From Leptobrachium leishanense (lineage: Eukaryota; Chordata; Amphibia; Anura; Megophryidae): a stretch of DNA of 64,000 bases. Made by a program: the position numbers and the translations under genes. Below are positions 12,967-23,288 of this stretch, piece by piece; the stretch's first letter is position 1; the number at the start of each line of letters is the position of its first letter. Under the pieces are notes generated by a model. It was not told the DNA's origin. It did not search any database and saw only the letters and a list, made by a program, of their open reading frames with translations. The stretch covers positions 60,815,422 through 60,879,421 of the forward strand of contig CM019069.1 of NCBI GenBank assembly GCA_009667805.1, given 5' to 3'.

Positions 12967-13865
12967 TGTCACTGTGGCCCATGTCCGCGGAAATGTTGCA
13001 CCTGAGCCCCATGTCTGGGGAAATGTTGCACCTGAGCCCCATGTCTGGGGAAATGTTGCACCTGAGCCCCATGTCTGGGGAAATGTTGCACCTGAGCCCA
13101 TGTCTGGGGAAATGTTGCACCTGAGCCCCATGTCTGGGGAAATGTTGCACCTGAGCCCCATGTCTGGGGAAATGTTGCACCTGAGCCCCATGTCTGGGGA
13201 AATGTTGCACCTGAGCCCCATGTCTGGGGAAATGTTGCACCTGAGCCCCATGTCTGGGGAAATGTTGCACCTTCGCCCCATGTCCGGGGAAATGTTGCGG
13301 CCGTCACAGCAGCTGATATCCAGAAAGCCTTATTCCAGGGTACTGTGTACTACAGGACAACCAATCGCAGCACATGACCAGCTATCCTATAGCAGAGCAG
13401 GGCGTCTCCTCTGAGCACCAGTAGGTAGTGCTGTGGCTCTATTTAAAGGGATTCCTTTCTCTTAGCAAGTTGCCCTAGCGTGGTTCCTGTTACTCCTAGT
13501 GCCTTGTTGTTATTTCTTGATTCCTATTCTGACTGATTTCCTGGTTTATACGATCCCGGCTTGTCTCGACTTCCCTGTATTCTGGCGCCCTGATTTCTGG
13601 CATAGTATAACGGACCTCTATTTCCTTAACCCCTGCCTATGTGTGTTTTGTTGGTTTGCCCTGCTTAACCCGGCCATTATTAAGGACCGGCTAGCTAGAG
13701 CATTGTGGGTTACTTTATTCCGCAGGTTGTTTTTCTTTGCACTCCACCACTTTATTTGTGTTCATCATTCTTAGTTTTACTGACCATAACCCGGCCATTT
13801 CTAAGGACCGGTTGGTTAGGGTCTGTTGGCTTACAGTCTGCAAGCGGGGTTACCCGATCCTGACA
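12967..13865 (+). repeat. 3' LTR of the Gypsy element
   Basis: It starts TGTCACTGTGG and ends ACCCGATCCTGACA, 899 bp. It is longer than the 5' LTR by 148 bp. This is fully explained by five extra 30-bp units, a one-base loss inside one unit, and a one-base indel in an A-run. Confidence 0.92.
12981..13309 (+). repeat. 30-bp tandem array in 3' LTR, 11 units
   Basis: Units start at 12981, 13011, 13041, 13071, 13100, 13130, 13160, 13190, 13220, 13250 and 13280. The unit at 13071 is 29 bp because a C is missing. The array generates the long [14 protein letters not shown] open frames on the other strand, which are not genes. Confidence 0.95.
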
Positions 13866-14407
13866 GCCGAACAATCATGGGAGTTGTAGTTCAGAAACAT
13901 CTGGGCTGCCTGAGTTTGATAGCTCTGGTCTAAAGTATCCAAACCCAAAGGCCTTTCTTCAGGCCTCTCTGCCAGTACAAGACCCTGTTTCCCGATTCCT
14001 AGTTCCCTTTTTACCTTTTTTTTCCTCAACCATATTCCATCTTTCAGGCATTAGCAAATGGACGGAAATATAGCAAAGCCCAAAATCGGTGTGAAAAGAA
14101 GTGACTATTTTAGAGCAGACCATTTTCAAACCTCTGGTTGCCTCCGCTTGTTGGCCATAGTCACTGCACACATTCACTCATTTCCCAAGCTTCAGACATC
14201 GAAAAGGACGCACATACTTAATATGCTGCCATGCGTATCCTGGCATACAAGGTCCATACATCACTTCTTTATTTTAGCGTTGGGTACGACTTTTCCATTT
14301 CTTTTTGTGGATGTCCCAGGTAAAGAATCCCCCTCGAGTCTTGTAAAATGTTCCATATTGTAGTGTTTGCTGAACACAAGACGTAAGCACCATCGTTCCA
14401 CCTAATG

Positions 14408-14715
14408 AAGGGCTGTCAAATTCCGGCCCTCCAGATGTTTCTGAACTACAACTTCCATGATTTCCTGACGTCTATTACAGTGATTCCCAAACGCATTCCT
14501 CTAGTACCCCTAACAGGCCAGGTTTAAAGGTTACCTTGGGGATATGCAGACTGAATCCTGCAATCACTGAGCAGTAAATCATATCACCTGTGCTGTGCTT
14601 CAGATATCTGCCAAACCTGACCTGTCAGGGTTACTCGAGCACCGTGGTTGGGAACCACTGATCTATTATATTGAAAGAATTCTGTGAATTGTAGGCCTCA
14701 ACATCTGGGGGGGGG
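14408..14715. mobile_element. Worn hAT-type MITE, split
   Basis: The left part resembles the MITE split by the Gypsy element (GGCTGTCAAATTCCGGCCC, then CAGATGTTTCTGAACTACAA). It is interrupted at 14478 by another MITE. It appears to resume after 14668 with TGTGAATTGTAGGCCTCAAC-type sequence. The outer ends are too worn for a duplication call. Confidence 0.5.
14478..14660. mobile_element. hAT-type MITE, 183 bp
   Basis: It starts CAGTGATTCCCAAACGC and ends GTGGTTGGGAACCACTG. The duplication is GTCTATTA / ATCTATTA, with one mismatch. Same family as 3896-4076. Confidence 0.85.
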
Positions 14716-14803
14716 GGTTACGGTAAATTAGGACAAGACATAGATTGACAGAGACATGGGGCAGCGAGGGCCTCATTCCCAGCCCTGTTCTCTAAGAAGT
14801 AAT

Positions 14804-15059
14804 GGCGTGCGCAGCCCACTTCATTAGGGTGTGCAGCCATGGAACATTTATTATTTACATATCTATGCTTGAGTAATCTTGCACAGGACGGTTATTTTTA
14901 GTTAGGAATAACCAGTGTTTTTGCATTGATACAGTCAATGTTCATGCTATTTATCTAGAACCACAGAAGGACCATCCACAATATCAATGTAGGGGTCAAA
15001 GATGAACCTGTCCCTAACAGGTGTGCATGGGCACACCAGGCACACCCTGTGTGCACGCC
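14804..15059. mobile_element. Possible MITE with GGCGTGC ends
   Basis: Left end GGCGTGCGCAGCCC, right end GGGTGT-like sequence inverted (ACACCCTGTGTGCACGCC). The inverted match is imperfect and no clean duplication is seen, so this call is tentative. Confidence 0.4.
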
Positions 15060-15474
15060 TATGCTAAGAAGCTACATAGGGATGGATTTCTGCATTTTGT
15101 TTGTCAAGAGAGTTTACAATTTTTGTCAGAATAGCTGATTTAAAAAGTTCTAGACTAATGTTTCATATACATACTGAGAGTTTCCAGATAGCTTATTAAG
15201 CCCAAGGTACAGCTGGTAAGGAGGGGGGTGCAAGAAGGTAAACACTCATTAGCATACAGGGTTTATGGGCCACCCCGGCCCCTTTCCTCTGCTTATTAAA
15301 TGCAGTTTAAAGGTACGCTGGGACATCTCACAGCACTGAAAGCGACAGGCTCCCATGGGGTTAATTTGCTAATTTATAGAGTTATAAGGACTATCTTAGT
15401 ATCCAATACATATTATTATAATAATTTATAGTCAGAACATCTCCTGTTTGTTTTCATTATTGCATTACATTTAA

Positions 15475-15792
15475 GGCTGGGTTCACACCTGAGCGTATCT
15501 CATATGTGTGTTTTACGCGTGGTTTTTGACGGGCGTTTTATGAGCATTTTTGACAATTCGAAACGTGCGTCGTACGCGCGGTTTTTGAAGTCTAAGGGCT
15601 GCAAACGCGCTGTAATACACCCCAAAGAAGCTCCTGTACTTCTTTGGGCGTAGGGCATTTTACAGTGCATTCCTACGCGCTGTAAAACGCCCAGGTGTGA
15701 ACCTTGCCCATAGGAAATAATGGGATTTCAGCGTTTGAGCATTTTACAGTGCGTAGGAACGGGCTGTAAAACACCCAGGTGTGAACCAGGCC
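15475..15792. mobile_element. Harbinger-like MITE, GGCTGGGTTCACACC family
   Basis: 318 bp. The left end is GGCTGGGTTCACACCTGAGC and the right end is CCCAGGTGTGAACCAGGCC. It has an exact TAA duplication (15472-15474, 15793-15795). The interior repeats short GCGTAGG, TTTTACAG and CTGTAAAA motifs that can pair. Confidence 0.8.
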
Positions 15793-15795
15793 TAA

Positions 15796-16875
15796 ATATT
15801 TTCTATAAACAAATAAATCCGGTGGGATGGGATTTAATGGTTTAAACGGTTCTTATAGGGATATTAATTTTTGCATGTTTGGTTATTTATTCTTATTTTT
15901 AAGGCCGGATTAAACCTTTTACGTATCCTAGTTGTAAACGTGTTTTCCCTATGGGCACCCGTTATGTTAAAGGTCTTGAGAATCCACTCTAGTACTTATT
16001 TTAACATTCAGCTGAAGTGTCAGACATCCACCCACTAAGGAAAATTCCCTCATGGCATGTGCAGTAGTCTGTGAAACCTTGGTATTTTGATTAACGACCC
16101 CTCGATCGCTTATGGGTTGGGGGACGGCGGTGCCATGCAAGTAAGCCTTGGAGACCAAACTCCAGGAGCTGGATCGATACGCTAAATCCTGGGTGCCTGT
16201 AGCGACAGATGGATCTCGTTGGCTCTTTCTTCCTTATCAGCGAGTACAAAGTGTGATTAATGATTTAATAAATGTGCCCTGCTCCTTGTCAGCTATTTGC
16301 CTCTTAAAGCTCAGCAGTCATCATCCAACACTTGATAAATCCATCCGAGTGCACTCTGGACTACAGACGATAGACTTTGGTCATCAAGACACAGATTTTA
16401 CCAATTACAAAGTTTATCACGCTCCGTAAAAAATCATGCACAGCGATTTGATTTAAGATTACCTACTGATTCTTTTGCAGACCCAAATATCCAGATGACC
16501 ACATGGCTATTGGGTACTGAAGGGGAATTGTAGGTAGGCCAGCTTAAGTTAAAATAAAGTAATGAATCAATTCATATATTTCTCAAGCGCACTGGGTATA
16601 TACTTAGAATAGTGGTCCTAGAGTGCAGGAATACCTTGGTTTGTGTGTGTGCACGAGTGTTCATTATATATACACAAACAACAAGTTATTCCTGCCCTCT
16701 GGGACCACTTTTCTTGGCATATGCACAATGCTCTTGAGAAACTGCTTATACTCCAAATTATTAATTGTATCTTTACTAATTTCTGTTCCTTGCAAGGATC
16801 ATGGATCATGGTTCGTTTCCCCCTCATTCGAATGAAAGCTTATATCCAGGGATTAGTCCTAAAAATAATTGCTCT
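15796..16875. other. No recognised feature
   Basis: Mostly AT-rich sequence with no splice-flanked frame or repeat end that I recognise. A 93-codon open frame starting at 16148 has no domain and no splice context. Confidence 0.4.
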
Positions 16876-17150
16876 CCAAGATTTCTGCTCCTCAAATAAC
16901 CATTGACATGTTGCACTTAATCCACCTCAATGTTTAAGCATAACGATAGGCTGGGTATTAGGGAATCCTTATGATAATTGTAATAAATATCATATATTTC
17001 TGGTAACCTAATAAGGAAACATACTGTATGATTGGGACCTAAAGAAAAGCTTTTCAGTGTGTGGGTCAAAAGAGAACTCCGCGTTCCCTCTGAGAAAACA
17101 GTGGAGGAAATGCGTTCCCACCTATTTCAGCTTGACTTGATGGTCCCTAC
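16876..17150 (+). repeat. Dispersed repeat, copy 1
   Basis: This aligns by eye with 23503-23790 in the same orientation. Shared landmarks are CCATTGACAT, ATCCTTATGATAATTGT, AATATCATATATTT, AATAAGGAAACATA and CCCTCTGAGAAAA. The copies are clearly diverged with several indels. The family is not identified. Confidence 0.6.
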
Positions 17151-17321
17151 TTAGATCCCCAGAATTTTATCACTACCTACTCTGCTATCGTAAAAGCAAA
17201 TTTACAGTATACCCCTCATCTGTTTGTAAATAACTTCTACAGATCCTTCTTTTCACATGTGTGGTTGAAATATCTTCAATATGTTTTATTGATGAAAGAC
17301 CCAATGGTTTACGATCACAAA

Positions 17322-17502
17322 CTGGTCTATTCAATAAAAGGTGAAACTCAGGAGAAGTGGCAGGAGAAGAGAACAATCTAGACCAAATAACCGATTTGGA
17401 AAGTGAGATAAATGGGAGAATTTTTATGGCTTGGCTATTTTAACCTGGATTTTTCACTTCTCAATTCCTTCTCCTGAATTTCACCTTTATTGAATAGACC
17501 TG
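17322..17502. mobile_element. Short CAGGGTTATTC-type MITE, GGTCTATTC subfamily
   Basis: The ends CTGGTCTATTCAATAAAAGG and CCTTTATTGAATAGACCTG are inverted. The core GATTTGGAAAGTGAGATAAA is shared with the short elements at 21292, 37509, 43187 and 45294. Confidence 0.65.
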
Positions 17503-18175
17503 TATGTGCCATGTTCTTGGGTGGTGCTGTTGGAGCTCACAGGCTGAGGTTAATGTAGGTAAACTGTGTGCAGTACAATAGGGTAATGCAAGCCTGAAGT
17601 CGAAAAACAGTCAAGTGGTCAAGACTAAGATTATGGACCTGGTACCTCCACCCCCCTCCATTGGAGTATACACCATAAGGACCTGCTAGGACTTTGGATA
17701 ACTGAGTGCATGAATTCATGGCCAGGAAATCATTATGACTTTTATTTATTTAAAGGGATATTCTATTGAAAAATAGAGTTACCTTTAATGGTCTTATATA
17801 ATTGGGCATGACAGCCTCTGTCCAACAATTTTTTTTTTTTTATTATTTTTCAGGAGATTTTACCCACCCATTGTCCCTCGCTGCATGCATGTCCTCCACG
17901 GCTCAGGGACTCCCAAACCCAGAATTCCCTGAACTTTTTCTGTGCAATTTGCCCTCCAACACAACTTGCATAGCGTAGGAACCACAAATTGCGCACCACT
18001 ATGGGACTTACACACTTTACGTACGCAGGTTCTATACAGAACGATGGACTGGAACTGTGCACCCATGTACAGGTACGATCCATTAGGTGCCTCTCTGAGA
18101 CCGCTTGCTACATCGATTGGTCTCAGAAATAGTGACGTTGGAATGCTCTGTGCGTGCTGACATGACTAGTGACTG

Positions 18176-19400
18176 ACCGTTCTGGTGACCGGCAGCGGGG
18201 AAGCTCTTCCACAAAAAACAACATTTTCTGCCATACCAGTGTTGGGAGGGCGGGCAGAAGGGAGGCGCTCCTCATATCCTGACCACTTTCAAACTTTAAC
18301 CCTTTCGCTGCGGAGGACGCACTCAGCGCGTCCACCCACAGGTAGGGTTCCATGCGGAGGACGCACTGAGCGTGTCCTCCCTTTGCGGCCAGCGATCAGC
18401 CGGATTCTGGCCGATCGCTGTGCCCCCCGGTGCGGGCTGACATCCTCGATGTCAGCCCAGCACCCGGAACCACCGCCGGCACAATTAGATGTCATCGGGC
18501 GGCGATGAATAAAATAAAAATAAAAAAATATTTAAAAAATAAATTATAAAAAAAAAAATCTATTTTTTTTTTCTTTTTTTTGGTTTGTTAATGCAGCAAT
18601 ATTGTTCCCATTTCAATTATAATGTGAACAATGATGCTGCACTAACAATTTTTGTATGCGGTGCATTTGTTAAAAATAGCGTAATTTTCCCCAAAAAAAT
18701 GTAACGAGACCCCATTTCTAATTTTTTTAACAAGCGCACCCCATACAAAATATAACCACAATTGCTCGCATGTTAAAATGTGAAAAAAAAAACACTTTAC
18801 ACGTTGTAAATTATTAAAAATTTATATTTTATTGCATTTTTTGTTATAACATACAGACAGGACATGATGTATACATATAATAATGACATATTATGAATCT
18901 GTCGAGTCTGACGGAAAGAACAATATATAATATGTCTGGGTCATATACTAAAATAAGCCTTCAAAACACGTTTAAACATGATGAGCAAAACAGGTAAAAA
19001 TGAGCTCAGCACAGAGGCGTGAAATGCCTCAGCAGCGAATGGGTTAAAATGGTCAGGGCGAGTAGAGTGTCCCTTTTAATTCACTTGTACATTGCTACAG
19101 GCAGTTAGTTTTGTGCTTTTGGCAATTTGCTTGGTGATAAGTGACATTTGCAGCTTATTTATGCTTGTGTGGGAACCATGTGTCAGTTTTGTCAGTTTTC
19201 AATTTTGTCAGTTTTCTCACTTCCATTTTTCATGGGTGTCTTGTGCGCGAGTCAGTGCTCTTACCAGCCCCATTCGGATGTTGCGATCCACCAGGAAAAT
19301 TGTTGGTATCTTGGTGGGCCAGTCTTGGATGGCATGGAGGGAAACTTTCATTTATGGATCTTAGTGAAGCTTCTCAGGGTTTGGTAATGGCCAGGGCCCC
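18176..19400 (+). repeat. Dispersed repeat carrying a TTAA element
   Basis: The parts outside the nested element (18176-18295 and 19048-19400) resemble 22250-22385 and 23289-23440, which are themselves split by a different insertion. Shared landmarks are TCCTGA-CACTTTCAAACT, GTTAGTTTTGTGCTTTTGG, GATAAGTGACAT and CCATTTTTCATGGGTGTCTTG. The family is not identified. Confidence 0.55.
18300..19043. mobile_element. TTAA-flanked (piggyBac-like) non-autonomous element, 744 bp
   Basis: It starts CCCTTTCGCTGCGGAGG and ends CTCAGCAGCGAATGGG, and is flanked by TTAA (18296-18299, 19044-19047). The left half is a train of palindromes, for example GGGCTGACATC with GATGTCAGCCC. The right half is AT-rich and shared with 46600-47060. 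TTAA duplication is typical of piggyBac (also Kolobok), so the superfamily is inferred. Confidence 0.8.
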
Positions 19401-19576
19401 TTGAACCACTGGGCGCCAAACATATAATGGACTGTCACCCCTGATGGCTGCGCTGTTTGCGATCATGGACAGCTGAATCACTGCCCCCATCTGCCGATGG
19501 GCGGAGCGTAGGAGTTCCAAGGATTTTCCTCACTTTTTTGCTGCGAGAATCGGAAGAGTAAGGACATTCTCTAAAC

Positions 19577-19760
19577 CAGTGGTTCTCAATTCCAGTCCTC
19601 AAGTCCCCCTAACAGGTCAGGTTTTCCAGATATCTGAAGCTCCGCACAGGTGATATGATTTGCTGCTCAGTGATTGCAGGATTCAGTCTGCATTTCCCCA
19701 AGGTAATCCTTAAAACCTGGCCTGTTAGAGGGACTTTAGGACTGGAATTCAGAACCACTG
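19577..19760. mobile_element. hAT-type MITE, 184 bp
   Basis: It starts CAGTGGTTCTCAATTCC and ends GGAATTCAGAACCACTG. The flanks CTCTAAAC and CTCTAATA agree at six of eight positions. Same family as 3896 and 14478 but in the opposite internal orientation. Confidence 0.8.
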
Positions 19761-19924
19761 CTCTAATAAATTCCTTTACCGGTGGAGGCTTGAAACTTTG
19801 GAGTTGGAAACGGTCACCTGTTTTGAGAAGTGCAAGGTTTGGTTATTATTTTGCACTTTTTCATATATATTTGCAAATGTTCTTTCTCCCCCTTTGCTAT
19901 ATTTTTCTTTTGTTTCCTCCGCAG

Positions 19925-20058
19925 TAGCCTAAATTCATATTGGGGGTTTTAACTGCACCTCCATTATGGGCAACATGCAGATCGACTCACAGCCGCTCTC
20001 GGGTTTGGGTTCCGATGCTTATAATAGAGAGGGAGGCGAGCACCACTCTGCTGGGCAG
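19925..20058 (+). CDS. Candidate first coding exon of the KIAA2012-like gene
   Basis: A pyrimidine-rich tract ends in CCTCCGCAG, giving a possible acceptor at 19924. All three frames then stop quickly, so the exon would start as 5' UTR. The ATG at 19966 (CATTATGG) opens a frame of 31 codons (M-G-N-M-Q-I-D-S...) that reaches a GT at 20059 in phase 0. The next exon begins in phase 0 after a 252-bp intron. I do not recognise the peptide in the known N-terminus of KIAA2012, and the donor (GTATAG) is weak. It could be a species-specific start or chance. Confidence 0.35.
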
Positions 20059-20310
20059 GTATAGCTCGTGGGTTATCCGAGGGAACACTCCCATTTTTTA
20101 AATTCTGTCTTTCTTCTTCTTAATAGACTTAATAGATAATACTTTGATATTTCCAAATGTGCATATGTCCCCAGCATATAGACTATCCCTGGACGCTGTA
20201 CTAATATTTCTGCTGTAATAGGTGGTTCAAGTTGACCAAAGAGAAGTGTTTGTTGTGTTGTATATATGATTCAGATTATAGTTGTTTTCATCTCTTTTCT
20301 TTTTCTTTAG

Positions 20311-20589
20311 GATTATTTTAACTGGAGGTCCCGTCAGGATTTCCATACCCGGCAGATACTGACTCGTTGTTATGGTTCAAACTCTTTCTGGGAATTACCA
20401 CCTCACAAAACCTATAGCACCAGAAAGGGAGCTCTTGTTCTTTTCTCTGAGGACTTGGCATTGCCGTGGCATGGGGTTCAGAACAGGCGCTTCAGGAGGG
20501 GCCACAAGTTCATACGGAAAAAGTTCAAACTTGAGCTTAACACTCTTCAGGATTTGACCGGAGCCATTTTATCCTATGGGAGAAAACAG
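20311..20589 (+). CDS. KIAA2012: KIAA2012-like gene, internal coding exon
   Basis: A strong acceptor (TTTTCTTTTTCTTTAG) and a donor (CAG|GTAAAA) bound a 279-bp exon that is open throughout and exactly 93 codons. The peptide starts DYFNWRSRQDF. It includes YSTRKGALVLFSEDLALPW, then a basic stretch (RRFRRGHKFIRKKFK), then LELNTLQDLTGAILSYGRKQ. From memory this matches the conserved N-terminal part of vertebrate KIAA2012, an uncharacterised protein with coiled coils further on; no database was consulted. No signal peptide or membrane segment is seen. The exon is phase 0 at both ends and joins cleanly to the exon at 49327. A Tc1 relic lies 60 bp downstream in the intron. Confidence 0.75.
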
Positions 20590-20705
20590 GTAAAAATCAT
20601 AGCATGAATATGTAATTATCTCATATTTCATTGAGTACTATGACTATACACTAGTGGCCAAAATTGTGGATACATTTTCTGATTTTGTCAGTTTTGGTTG
20701 ACAAG

Positions 20706-20910
20706 AAAATTCCTCTGCTTCCCTGGCCTGGAAATAGCCCTGACTTGAATCCCATCGAAAATCTGTGGTCAAGATTGAAACGCATGGTCTCGAGCAAGTA
20801 TCCGAGCAACAAGCGAGGACTCATTGAGGCTATAATCAATTCCTGGCATCAATTGATCACAGAAGAGGAGGCCAAATGGCTTGTAGAGTCAATGCCTAGA
20901 AGGTGTCAGG
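20706..20910 (+). pseudogene. C-terminal fragment of a Tc1-like transposase
   Basis: The open frame contains [20 protein letters not shown], the conserved block around the third catalytic residue (Glu of NPIE) of Tc1 transposases. The C-terminal EAIINSWHQLITEEEAKWLV and SMPRRCQA segments follow. The N-terminal DNA-binding part and the first two catalytic Asp residues are absent. The frame runs on into the SINE by chance. A non-functional remnant. Confidence 0.88.
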
Positions 20911-21114
20911 CAGGGTGGAGTAGAGGTAACATCACTGCTCTGCATGGAGAGAGCCTGTGGAGACATGGGTTTGATCCCGGCAAGAGCACCTCTCCAGTAA
21001 GTGTCCTTAGGCAAGACACCCAACGGTACATACTCGCCACCCAGGACATACTTGAAAATGAGAGAAATCTCAATGTATCCTCCCTGGTAAAATCCTTTCT
21101 AAAAAAAAAAAAAA
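20911..21114 (+). mobile_element. tRNA-derived SINE, full length
   Basis: The head contains pol III box-like motifs: an A-box-like TGGAGTAGAGG and a B-box-like GGGTTTGATCCC. A middle part has GTGTCCTTAGGCAAGACACC, resembling the central domain of V-type SINEs (tentative). The tail CAGGACATACTTGAAAATG and beyond is the same as the 3' end of the LINE at 51138-51523. It ends in a poly-A run of 14. Confidence 0.88.
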
Positions 21115-21291
21115 GTAGTTATGGCCAAAGGCTATCCAACACGTTATTGAAAAAACACATTGTGACTAAATTATCATTTTTATGCTATATAATAGCCAAG
21201 ATGCATTATGGTACATTTTAAGCCAAAACCGAACTTTTTTAAAGATTTTTTTGTTGTGAAGGCATTCATTTACTATATTAAGTTTTACTAT

Positions 21292-21482
21292 CAGGGTTAT
21301 TCAGAGAGCGTGAAAAGCAGGAGAATGACTGGAGAATGAAAAATTCTAGGTCAAAATAGCCGATTTGGAAAGTGAGATGAAAGGGAGAATTTTTCTGGTT
21401 TGGCTATTTTGACCTAGAATTTTTCATTCTCCAGTCATTCTCCAGTCATTCTCCTGCTTTTCACACTCTCTGAATAACCCTG
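21292..21482. mobile_element. Short CAGGGTTATTC MITE, 191 bp
   Basis: It starts CAGGGTTATTCAGAGAGCG and ends ACTCTCTGAATAACCCTG, with duplication TAT on both sides (21289-21291, 21483-21485). A GTCATTCTCCA unit is doubled near the right end. It is nested in the Tc1 relic. Confidence 0.88.
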
Positions 21483-21576
21483 TATGACATTTTTAGAGAT
21501 TTTTATATAAAAAGTTCTTTAAACTGCAAAAGTTTGTAAAAAACGTAAGGTGTATCCACAATTTTGGCCACCAGTG

Positions 21577-22249
21577 TATATATAAATGAATACATGTACA
21601 ATCCCAAGATGACGCGCACCCTGGTGTCTAAATCAGTATTTTTTCTAAATATTACTGGGGTGATCAACGTTTCAGTCCTGTAGAACCTTCATTAGGATCA
21701 GGATCATCCATTAGGAATCTTTATCCCACCTAAATTTTTCGAAAAGATGCTTATACAGACGCCTGAGTATGCTTCATCTTGGAATTATATGTACTAGCCA
21801 TGTCAGCACTTAAATGGTGATGAACGCTGAGTGCAACTCACTGGTGTTTAACATATATATATATATATGAGAGAGAGATCATACACGCTCCATATATATA
21901 AAAATTTATAATTATATATATTAACGTTGAAGAGCGTTTCAAGCCACATGTCACAGTTAATTTCCACATTTGCAGCATGGATTTCAAAGAGCCATTTATA
22001 ATGGTTAATTAGCAAACATAGCTACCAGCAAGGTTGTCCCTTCAAATTTAACATGATGTAAAACAGAACGGTAGCAATTTATTATATATGTGGCCCTGGA
22101 CGGTGTATAAATAAGCTCATGCACAAAAAAATTACTTCAAATGTTGCTTATTCGTGAATTCATATTTCACCTTGAATATGTACAATGTTTCTTGTAGCAC
22201 TCTTATCTATTCATATTATAATAGATAGATAGTTTAACTCAACTTCCTT
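21577..22249. other. AT-rich intron sequence with a small microsatellite
   Basis: No gene or identified element was seen. A short (AT)n run followed by (GA)n lies at about 21852-21877. A segment around 21660-21700 resembles common dispersed repeats, but I could not delimit it. Confidence 0.45.
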
Positions 22250-22385
22250 CCAGCACTGGGCTTCCTTGATGCCTCTCCGGTCGCGACTTGCTGCCGACTT
22301 CCTGTGCGGAGAGCTCTTCACATCCTGAGCACTGTCAAACTATAAAGTGGTCAGGATGAGGAGAGTGCTTCTTTAAATTCACTTA

Positions 22386-23288
22386 CAGGGTTATCCAAAG
22401 AGATTCGAATTGCTTGAGAAAGGTAACCGAACGCTGAAAATCAGCGTTCGGTTACCTTTCCTGGCCATTCGGCTATCCAGAGAGCAGGCAATTCTCCAAA
22501 TCCTGGCGAATTGCCTGCACATACGGTGCCTGTTCGGTCCCTGTTCGAGGGCAGTGAAATCCCCATCAAAAAGCACTGCTTCGGCTATTCAGAGAACACA
22601 AACCAGCAGTGAAAGGTTCCCCTAATGCTCTGCCATTCGGTGGTTTAATTCGGCAAATTTATTCAGGAGAATCCCATAGGCTTCAATGTTAAAAATATTC
22701 CCGTTTTAATTCAATATCTAATAAACCGTTCATTATAAAATTCTGCAGCAAAAAGTCTCTTTATTTATAGATTTTTTAGGATACTTTAAGCATTTTTCTG
22801 AATTTTTTAAAAAAAAATTAAAAGTCCGATTTTTTTTTTTTTTTTTTTTCAGTTTGCTTATTTTTTTTGTAACAGCCCTCTTTATTATCATTCCCTGGAC
22901 CTCCTGTGAAAATTTCAGACATTTTCGCTCAGTAGTTTCTTTGCAAACAGCGTTTCTTTTTCCCAGATTCATACAAATGGTTTTTCTAATTTATTCACTG
23001 CCTCCTCTACGTCACAACTGCTTCGGCTCTGTGTGATTCGGCTCCTTTTCGGCTCCTGTTCGGCTCCTCTTCGAAGGTTAATCCAGATGTTTTTGCTTGT
23101 TTTCAGTGTGCATTCGGTTAGTTTTCGGTGAGTTTACGGCAGCTTTTCCCTGCAATTCGGGCACCCTGTGGTGTTTGCTGAATACACCGCAGGGTCACCG
23201 AAATGCAATCGGCAAAAGGAACCGAATTGAAGAGAACGAAAAGTCACCGAACGTGCGGTGACTTTTCGAATCTCTTTGGATAACCCTG
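22386..23288. mobile_element. CAGGGTTATTC element, long form, copy 2
   Basis: It has termini CAGGGTTATCCAAAGAG and CTCTTTGGATAACCCTG and an exact TTA duplication (22383-22385, 23289-23291). The left hairpin pairs GGTAACCGAACGCTGA with TCAGCGTTCGGTTACC. The right hairpin pairs AAAAGTCACCGAACG with CGGTGACTTTT. It is nearly identical to copy 3 at 24392 over its whole length and sits in the dispersed repeat at 22250-23440. Confidence 0.9.

Larger units (their letters stand above)
9245..13865 (+). mobile_element. Gypsy-type LTR retrotransposon, defective chromovirus
   Basis: Complete at both ends: a 5' LTR, an internal region of about 2.97 kb, a 3' LTR, and an exact 5-bp duplication GCCGA (9240-9244, 13866-13870). 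The order Gag, protease stub, RNase H, integrase, chromodomain identifies a Ty3/Gypsy chromovirus lineage (family knowledge). Most of the protease and the whole reverse transcriptase core are missing, and several frameshifts are present. The element is dead. Outside the tandem arrays its LTRs differ by roughly ten substitutions, so the insertion is fairly recent. Confidence 0.93.
9173..13927. mobile_element. hAT-type MITE split by the Gypsy element
   Basis: The left part (9173-9244) begins CAGGGCTGTCAAACTCTGG. The right part (13871-13927) ends CTGAGTTTGATAGCTCTG. An exact 8-bp duplication, GTCTAAAG, flanks the pair (9165-9172, 13928-13935). The original MITE was about 130 bp. It was cut at GCCGA by the LTR element at 9245-13865, which duplicated those five bases. 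Confidence 0.9.
20649..21576 (+). mobile_element. Tc1/mariner relic with nested SINE and MITE
   Basis: The ends are CACTAGTGGCCAAAATTGTG and CACAATTTTGGCCACCAGTG, flanked by TA (20647-20648, 21577-21578). This differs from the other Tc1 family in the window. It is internally deleted, keeps only the C-terminal part of a transposase, and has been entered by a SINE (20911-21114) and a short MITE (21292-21482). Confidence 0.88.

Noticed and set aside
9261..13309. CRISPR-like regular 30-bp repeats
   Set aside because: The units are contiguous with no spacers and lie inside LTRs of a eukaryotic retrotransposon.
9105..13414. Open frames of 90-155 codons with [10 protein letters not shown] or [10 protein letters not shown] repeats
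   Set aside because: They are translations of the 30-bp LTR array in several frames and both strands.
9245..13865. An endogenous retrovirus
   Set aside because: No envelope frame. The chromodomain after integrase and the Gag type fit a Gypsy chromovirus-type retrotransposon.
20911..21000. A tRNA gene
   Set aside because: The pol III-like boxes belong to a SINE head. The cloverleaf is not preserved and a LINE-type tail follows.
20664..21221. A single 185-codon gene
   Set aside because: The first third is a Tc1 transposase tail and the rest is a SINE read through by chance.
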